A DNA stretch of 64,000 nt from Zygnema cylindricum (lineage: Eukaryota; Streptophyta; Zygnematophyceae; Zygnematales; Zygnemataceae): assembly GCA_037447655.1 (NCBI GenBank), contig JBBHKE010002023.1, positions 1 to 64,000 of the forward strand. The letters are read 5' to 3'. Under the pieces are notes generated by a model. It did no database searches. It was not told the DNA's origin and worked only from the letters and a program-made list of their open reading frames with translations. A program made the translations under genes and the position numbers. Below, in pieces: positions 58,480 to 64,000 of this stretch. Each line of letters begins with the position of its first letter. Position 1 is the stretch's first letter.

Positions 58480-59904
58480 CGGATGCGCTATCAAGAAGAC
58501 CCGGAGAAGCTACGCCAGTGACGGAGCAACAATCACAAGCATCGCAGGATGGAAACGTAGGGGCTACGAAAGAGAACACCGCAGCGTCGGACAAAGCGCA
58601 GGATCCGGAACTCAGCGCAGTGACCAAAACGGTACAAGTGGACGACCAGTGGTTAAGTAAGATTAAGGCCGCATACGACGAAGACAAGACATTAAAGGAA
58701 CAGGTAAAACGGAAGGTATTAGTTCGAACCGCCAATGGTATGTGGCGATACAGACCCAGTCAAACAACTAGACTTTACGTCCCGACAAACCAGGAGTTAC
58801 GTCATTCGGTACTTAAAATGAGTCATGATGAGCCGCTCAGTGGACATTTCGGACGGGATAAAACAACTGCACGTGTCGCTGAGGCGTATTATTGGCCGAA
58901 CATGACTCGGGACATTGCGGAGTATGTCCGGACATGTGACTCCTGTAACAAAAATAAATTGGAATCGGGTCACCAAGGTCTGTCACAACCCCTTCCGATA
59001 CCATCGGTTCCTTGGGAGGCGATTTTTATGGACTTCATCGTTGCTCTTCTGTTAACTCGAAAGGCTATGACTCCATCTTTGTTGTCGTGGATTATTTGAC
59101 GAAAAATGGCCCATTTTCTACCCACGAAAACCACAGCCACAACGCAGGATGTGGCAGACTTATTCTTCCGGGAGATATTCCGCCATCACGGACTCCCGAA
59201 GAGATCGTCAGCGACCGTGACCGAAAATTTGTGAGTCACTTTTGGAAAAGTGTGTTCGAGCTGTGTGGAACGCAGTTGGCCATGTCTACAGCTTATCACC
59301 CTCAAAGCGACAGTCAGACGAAAAGGGTGAATCGGAATTTGGAGAAGGCTTTGTGGGCTTGTGTATCGGTGCACCAAACGGATTGGGTGAACCATTTGAC
59401 GGCAATTGAGGTGGCGTACAAGAGTGCGATGCACTCGTGGACAAATACTACGCCATTTTCCCTAAATTGACGACAACCCACCCTTCCCCAAAATTTATTA
59501 GCGGTGGATTGCCTTAGACTCGCAGCTATTGATTTTACCAAAACACTGCAAGGGAATCTGGAAAAGGCGGCGAGGGCGCTCCAGCTTGCAGAAGACCGTC
59601 AAAAGTCGTAGGCCGATACTCACCAGAAGAACATTGTGTTTAATGTGGGTGATAAAGTTCGCCTTAATATGGCAAACATGTCATTACCGGGTGCCCTCTC
59701 CAAGAAATAAGCACCGAGATTTACACGTCCGTTCACTGTTCTCTCAAAAGTGGGAGAGGTGGCCTATAAGTTGAATATACCGAGGGACTGGCATATTCAC
59801 AATGTTTTCCATGTTTCCCTCCTCAAACCGTTTCGAGACCTCGATTTGATTTTTCCTAATCGACCGCAAAGTACACCTTTACCGCCCATTCAGGGTACAT
59901 CAGA
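58480..59904 (+). pseudogene. Gypsy integrase
   Basis: The frame resumes with ADALSRRPGEATPV, then the integrase H2C2 zinc finger (HDEPLSGHFGRDKT … CDSCNKNK, near 58825-58950), then the core with WEAIFMDFIV, a frameshift near 59035, VVVDYLTK and VSDRDRKF…W, and YHPQSDSQTKRVNR. A later frame has FHVSLLKPFRDL (near 59805-59840). Stops at 59097 and 59468 and further frameshifts disable it. Confidence 0.85.
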
Positions 59905-60343
59905 AGAGTACGAGGTGGAGGAGATCCTTCAGTCGCGTCGCTCTCGAACTTCTAACTCCACCCAATATTAGGTGTGTTGGAAGGGCTACGAAGTTGAGGA
60001 TGATTCTTGGGTAGACGAGGTGGATCTGCATTCACCAAATTTGATGCGACGGTTTACGCAGAGTGCGGACACTCAGCTTCACCAGAGGGGCAATCGCAAT
60101 GGACGCGATAAAGGAACGAATCGCAATGTCGCAACCAATCGCAATCATCTTAGGGACTCGGGGAAGGAACGCAGCGGCGATAGAATGGACCGCAACGCTG
60201 TGGTAGCGCAGCCACCAAAGCAAAGCATAGTTGCGGTGCCGTCAGAGAATCGCAGCGCTATCGCTGCGCTGACAGGAAATCGCAACGGCGCAGTTGTGCA
60301 TCACAACATTGGTGACGAAGAACCCGCGATTTCGGTGCAGTAG
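59905..60343 (+). pseudogene. Chromodomain and Asn-Arg-Asn-rich tail of the Gypsy polyprotein
   Basis: EEYEVEEILQSRR, a TAG at 59969-59971, then CWKGYEVEDDSWVDEVDL is a chromodomain (EYEVE…WKGY…SWV), the histone-reading module of chromoviruses that targets integration. After it the frame continues with NRNGRDKGTNRN-like repeats to TAG at 60341-60343. Confidence 0.85.
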
Positions 60344-60575
60344 CGCAATTTAAGAAATGTTCGACGCTGCGATATCGTCGCTCACTGCGACGTTTGGAAA
60401 ATTCCAACAGTGAAACCCTCAACCCTCGCAGATAAAGTCGCCATTAGCCTTTGCGACCAACCTAGTCGAAGTAGTTTGGAGAGTATCTCGCTCTGCACAT
60501 CCAGTTTACCTTCCCTTCTTGAACTACCGGAATTATCCGACGTCACAAAATCCATGGCGTCGTTGTCCTCCCCAC
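60344..60575 (+). other. Open frame after the Gypsy stop, cut by a solo LTR
   Basis: The same frame is open from 60344 to 60575 (ADKVAISLCDQ, SLPSLLELPELSDV). If the solo LTR and one cccac copy are removed it continues SSPPPKKRRLVRLG, meets a TGA (61909 region) and stays open to 62475. See the next coding entry. Confidence 0.45.
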
Positions 60576-61888
60576 TGTTGTTTTTGAAAAGTTGGTTTCG
60601 TGCGTACTCGACATTTTGTGCGCACGCGACGTTTCGCGTGCGTAATATATTATCGAAAGTAATGTGGTGGTTCGAATGGATTTGCGGATTGGGGGAGTAA
60701 ATGTACGAGTAATATTAAAGAGACGTGAGGTAGTAATTGAGTGTTGCGGAATGCGTTAAGAAATGGACGGCGGATCGCGACCCGATCCGATGTGAAGTTT
60801 ACGAAATGTACGTCGCCGGTACGGAACATATAATTTGAACAAATGTAATTTATATGCGACAAGCGACGTTTATGAAAAATGACGTGTACTTTATTTGCCG
60901 CATTTATTGCAAAGGACGCGGCTGCGGTACGGAAATGATTTTGGTTGTACGATTATTATTTTTAACAAGTGGACGTGAATGACTAAATTCTCTTCGCGAC
61001 GTCGTGGGATATTTGACGACTCGCGTGGATTTCGTTTGGATTTTAATGACCACGTGGCGCGACATCAAGGGTGCCGAATAAGATCGACGGACGGCGGATA
61101 TAGGCCGTCGATATTTTTCATGTAGTAGAGACGCGAAATCGCGTCAATCACACGATGTTTATTTTGGACGTCCCGGATTGTTTGACAAAATTGGAGGAGT
61201 TCCATTGAGTGACTCAGCATGATTGAGCATACGATTTTGTAAGATTGTGTGTACTTTGTAAATATTTACAACAATGGTTTGTCTTTATGTGTATTAGTTC
61301 TTAGTGTAGATTTACTCTTTTTGACATACCTCGAAGTATTCGGGTTTATTAACATTAATAGAGGTAGCTAGTAGATTGCGTACGGCTGGTATGCCTACGT
61401 ACACTCAGTAATGAGCTCGTGTATATTTGTAGGACTTAGTCATTTTTAGTCATAGGAACTTTTGGACCAAAAACTGTTTATGGTGTTTTTTGGTAATTTT
61501 TATCTGAGGATTACTCTCAGATCTGTTGGCAGAATTATCTGAAATTCTGCATGTGTTTTCCTCTTTATATTTTTATTATTGTCACAGATTTTCAGGCCTA
61601 TTGTGTGCCTGGTCTGTGTTTTACTTCATTGTGAAGTTAGTCTGTTTTATCAAAGTTCTGGCAGACTGTTTTTCTGCAACTTTGACTAGATGATGTGATC
61701 GCTCTGTTTATTATATTTGTCTGAAACTTTGTGAGGTTATTCCAAATCCTAGATAATATCTGTTGATGTATTTTCAGCTTGTTTTGTTATTTTTGTAGAA
61801 TTCTGTGTTGATTCAAAGTAGGCTGTTTTTGGGTAGTCTGTGGTGCTTCCGAAGGTGAATCCATGGCTAGAAATGGCTATGGACAACA
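60576..61888 (+). repeat. Solo LTR, diverged member of family B, plus orientation
   Basis: 1313 bp, starts tgttgtttttgaaaag and ends ggctatggacaaca, like the other family B LTRs, though the middle is diverged. Perfect target duplication cccac at 60571-60575 and 61889-61893. Confidence 0.92.
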
Positions 61889-61893
61889 CCCAC

Positions 61894-62475
61894 CACCAAA
61901 AAAGAGGAGACTTGTACGGCTAGGGTGAGAAGATGAACCCCGCCCGAATAGATTGTTAGCGGCGGCGGAGGCCATGGTAGAGGCAGACAGGAGGAGGGAG
62001 GTAGAGGCAGTTCGTGAACCAGAAGAATCACCTAGTAGCGGGGTAGGAACAGCGGAGACCAGCGGAGGAGAGGGGTCAGGTAATTCACAAGACCTCAAGT
62101 ACATCCCACTCAAGGAAGGGGATCAGGAGGATGAGGAAGATCAGGAGATTTCGGATGCGGAGGAGCCGGAACGTGAACCAACACCCCAGCCAATTGAGGA
62201 GCGTGCCTCCGATCTGGAGGTGATGAGGGACCCTAATAAAGATAGCACCGCAGACGAGAAGTCCTTGGAAAGCTCGGAAAAGAAGGCCGAAGCACAATAC
62301 CCTGGCGGAGACGATGTATTTCTCCTCGGAAGGGAAAGAGGGGACACGAACGGCGAAAGTGAGAAGGAAAAAGAAATTCCCAATTACCTCTTCCCACCCC
62401 CTATGGACATCTGGCATCCGGACCCTACCTTCAGCGTCGCCAAACACTTTTATTGGGATCCTTCAGAGTGGCATG
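61894..62475 (+). pseudogene. Acidic ORF interrupted by a solo LTR and a Copia
   Basis: It encodes PPPKKRRLVRL (basic, NLS-like), one TGA, then a Glu/Asp-rich region (EGDQEDEEDQEISDAEEPE) and a C-terminal IPNYLFPPPMDIWHPDP / YWDPSEWHV motif of unknown family. The Copia LTR at 62476 truncates it. It is collinear and in frame with 60344-60575, so it may be an extra C-terminal ORF of the Gypsy element or a gag of another one. I do not recognise it. Confidence 0.5.
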
Positions 62476-63366
62476 TGAAATTGTGTGGTCTCCATTGACC
62501 CACAGAATGAGCAGCCTATGTAAAGCCTCTAGGATAATATTTGCCCCTTCTACTTTCCCGCTGAATAAGCGCCGCCCAGGCACACAAATATTCTGACCAC
62601 TCTCACCCCTGTGAGGACAAGACTCCCCAGAGTCAAACGCAAAAAGAATCACTGAATTTGCTCACCTGAGCAATAAGTTATGGCTGGTCAAAGATGACCT
62701 TTATAGTTACAAGCTCTCTTAGAGAGAGAGGTACCTAAATATTACTAAGTCTCGGTCTGCTTACTCACGACAACCTACTATTAAACCCTAGTCCAATAGG
62801 AACACTATAAAGTACAAGAAGGTATAATGGGCGATGTACTTATTGTACGACCATTGTACGACAAGGTCTACAAGGTGACACCTGTCATATCGGAAGCCAT
62901 GGTTCCTCCTCCCATCTTCTCCGGTATCAAATAATGTGGCGCCACGTGGCACCGCGTGACTCTATATCCGTATGCCGCCAAAAAACTCACTTCGCGTGGC
63001 GGCTATAATGTCGGCCGTCCGATCAAAACATATTTTACACGGTTCAAATTCGCGTACATGCAGAAATTGCTCCTTTTGGTTAGTCTGCTGTTAATTAGCT
63101 GTTTCGTTAATGTTTATATATTTATAAAACCCGTCACGTGTATCGTTTCGTAACACCTTAATGGTTAAGACGTTAGGCTATAAAGAATGTAGAGGTCACA
63201 GATTCAAATCTAGACCTAGGCATCATTTTAGCCAGAATACCCTTAACTGCAAAAACTGCCACTTTCTAAATATGGCGGCAGCCATGGCGCGCCTTTGATC
63301 CTTACTCTCTTTCTTTAAAACAAAACTAAACTAGGGAAGTGAACTATTAATTACCTCTTTTCAACA
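62476..63366 (-). repeat. 3' LTR of a second Copia (family A2)
   Basis: Begins tgaaattgtgtggtctcc and ends ttttcaaca, alignable with family A LTRs but clearly diverged. The purine tract ctccccttaattcctag (plus-strand sense) follows at 63367. Contains a tRNA-like segment at 63151-63231 (taatggttaagacg, agattcaaatct). Confidence 0.85.
63151..63238 (+). other. tRNA-like segment inside the second Copia LTR
   Basis: ttaatggttaagacg resembles a tRNA D-arm/A box, and agattcaaatc resembles a B box 45 bp further on; a T4 run follows. It occupies the same place in the LTR as the tRNA-like block of family A, but the sequence is different. Confidence 0.45.
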
Positions 63367-63379
63367 CTCCCCTTAATTC

Positions 63380-64000
63380 CTAGTCACTTTTCAATTTTAA
63401 TCCACAGTTTTCTCTGCAATAAATCAACTTAGGGGAAGGCACTGCTTTTGTCATCATGTCTGCAATCATTTCTCTATCAGTTTTATGAACCAGTTTAATA
63501 ATTTTATTTTCTACCTTCTCTCTGACAAAGCATAGTCTAATATCCATATGCTTAGCTTTGAAGTGATGTTTCGGATTAGTTGCAATTGAGATAGCAGCTT
63601 GATTATCACAAAAAACATTTTGAGTTCCAGACTTCATGAACCCAAGTTCTTCAAGAAGAGATTTAACCCACATTAATTCTTTGGTTGCAGCACAGGAAGC
63701 CATGTATTCAGCCTCCATAGTGGACTGAGCAACTACTTTTTGTTGTTTGCTACTCCAACAACATGCACCGGATCCAATTTGCAACACATATCTAGTCGTA
63801 CACCTCCTTAAAGGCACATCTCCATAACTGGCATCACTCCATGTGGTGATGTCAGTGTGCTCCCCTCCCAAATGCAACCATAATTCCCTTGTCCCCACCA
63901 GATACCTCATCACCCTTTTGGCAGCCTCCCAATCTCTCTTTCTTGTTTCATTTAGATTTCTACTAAGGACACCTACAGCTGCAGCTATATCCAGACAGGT
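63380..64000 (-). CDS. Copia RNase H, C-terminal end of pol (partial, runs off the window)
   Basis: Open from 64000 down to a stop at 63380, 206 codons. It starts at DIAAAVGVLSRNLNETRKRD, then WSDASYGDVPLRR, GACCWSSKQQKVV, TMEAEYMAS and MTKAVPSPKLIYCRENCG, all Copia RNase H blocks. It matches family A over its length with conservative changes and no frameshift, so this element may be young. Confidence 0.92.
   Translation of the reverse strand, partial: TCLDIAAAVGVLSRNLNETRKRDWEAAKRVMRYLVGTRELWLHLGGEHTDITTWSDASYGDVPLRRCTTRYVLQIGSGACCWSSKQQKVVAQSTMEAEYMASCAATKELMWVKSLLEELGFMKSGTQNVFCDNQAAISIATNPKHHFKAKHMDIRLCFVREKVENKIIKLVHKTDREMIADMMTKAVPSPKLIYCRENCGLKLKSD

Larger units (their letters stand above)
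47583..62475 (+). mobile_element. Chromodomain Gypsy retrotransposon, defective, with nested insertions
   Basis: 5' LTR from 47583, initiator tRNA-Met primer site (49180-49191), then gag, protease, reverse transcriptase, RNase H, integrase and chromodomain in the Ty3/Gypsy order. It is interrupted by a minus-strand solo LTR (47839-48937), an LTR fragment (51327-51567), a Copia (52085-58474), a plus-strand solo LTR (60576-61888) and a second Copia at 62476. Multiple stops and frameshifts make it inactive. No 3' LTR is seen in the window, so the right border given is only where the last insertion begins. Confidence 0.8.

Overview
The window is nuclear DNA from a green-lineage eukaryote, most probably a streptophyte alga or a similar repeat-rich plant. 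The evidence is a chloroplast-type isoamylase gene with 16 visible exons, introns with ordinary GT-AG borders, Copia and chromodomain Gypsy retrotransposons, and a retroelement carrying a plant-type cytosine methyltransferase relic. Species cannot be read from the sequence; a Chara- or Klebsormidium-like charophyte is only a guess. About 20 kb is host gene territory and most of the rest is nested retroelements and low-complexity DNA.

Left block (1-20.2 kb). The window opens inside the last exon or ORF of a protein ending in a PHD finger. A decayed minus-strand Copia relic follows (about 318-3941). It sits at the downstream end of a decayed minus-strand retroelement (3942 to about 10.6 kb) with gag, zinc knuckle, retropepsin and then a C5 cytosine DNA methyltransferase. 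Next is a gag-only LTR element (11645-16660) with two ~1.1 kb LTRs, a lone Gypsy-like LTR, a long hairpin MITE and a CT-rich tract.

Host gene block (20.2-47.5 kb). Isoamylase ISA1 (plus strand, 21714-31513) lacks its last exons. Two exons of an SGNH-hydrolase-like gene (plus strand, 33240-34267) lack their upstream part. The GPI-anchor transamidase catalytic subunit GPI8/PIG-K (minus strand, 45245-36133) can be assembled from ten phase-consistent exons, although its introns are full of (GA)n/(CT)n, (AT)n, poly-A and minisatellite DNA. In both the SGNH-like gene and GPI8, donor-side pieces of exons have been copied into the adjoining intron. Two introns begin with a purine microsatellite and end with the complementary pyrimidine one.

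Right block (47.6-64 kb). A chromodomain Gypsy element (5' LTR from 47583) is the oldest layer. It is interrupted by a minus-strand solo LTR, an LTR fragment, a nearly intact minus-strand Copia (52085-58474, target duplication cccgg, LTRs about 99% identical), a plus-strand solo LTR (duplication cccac) and, at 62476, the 3' end of another Copia running off the window. The Copia elements and the gag-only family appear to prime from the anticodon half of initiator tRNA-Met, as Drosophila copia does. The Copia LTRs contain a tRNA-like segment.
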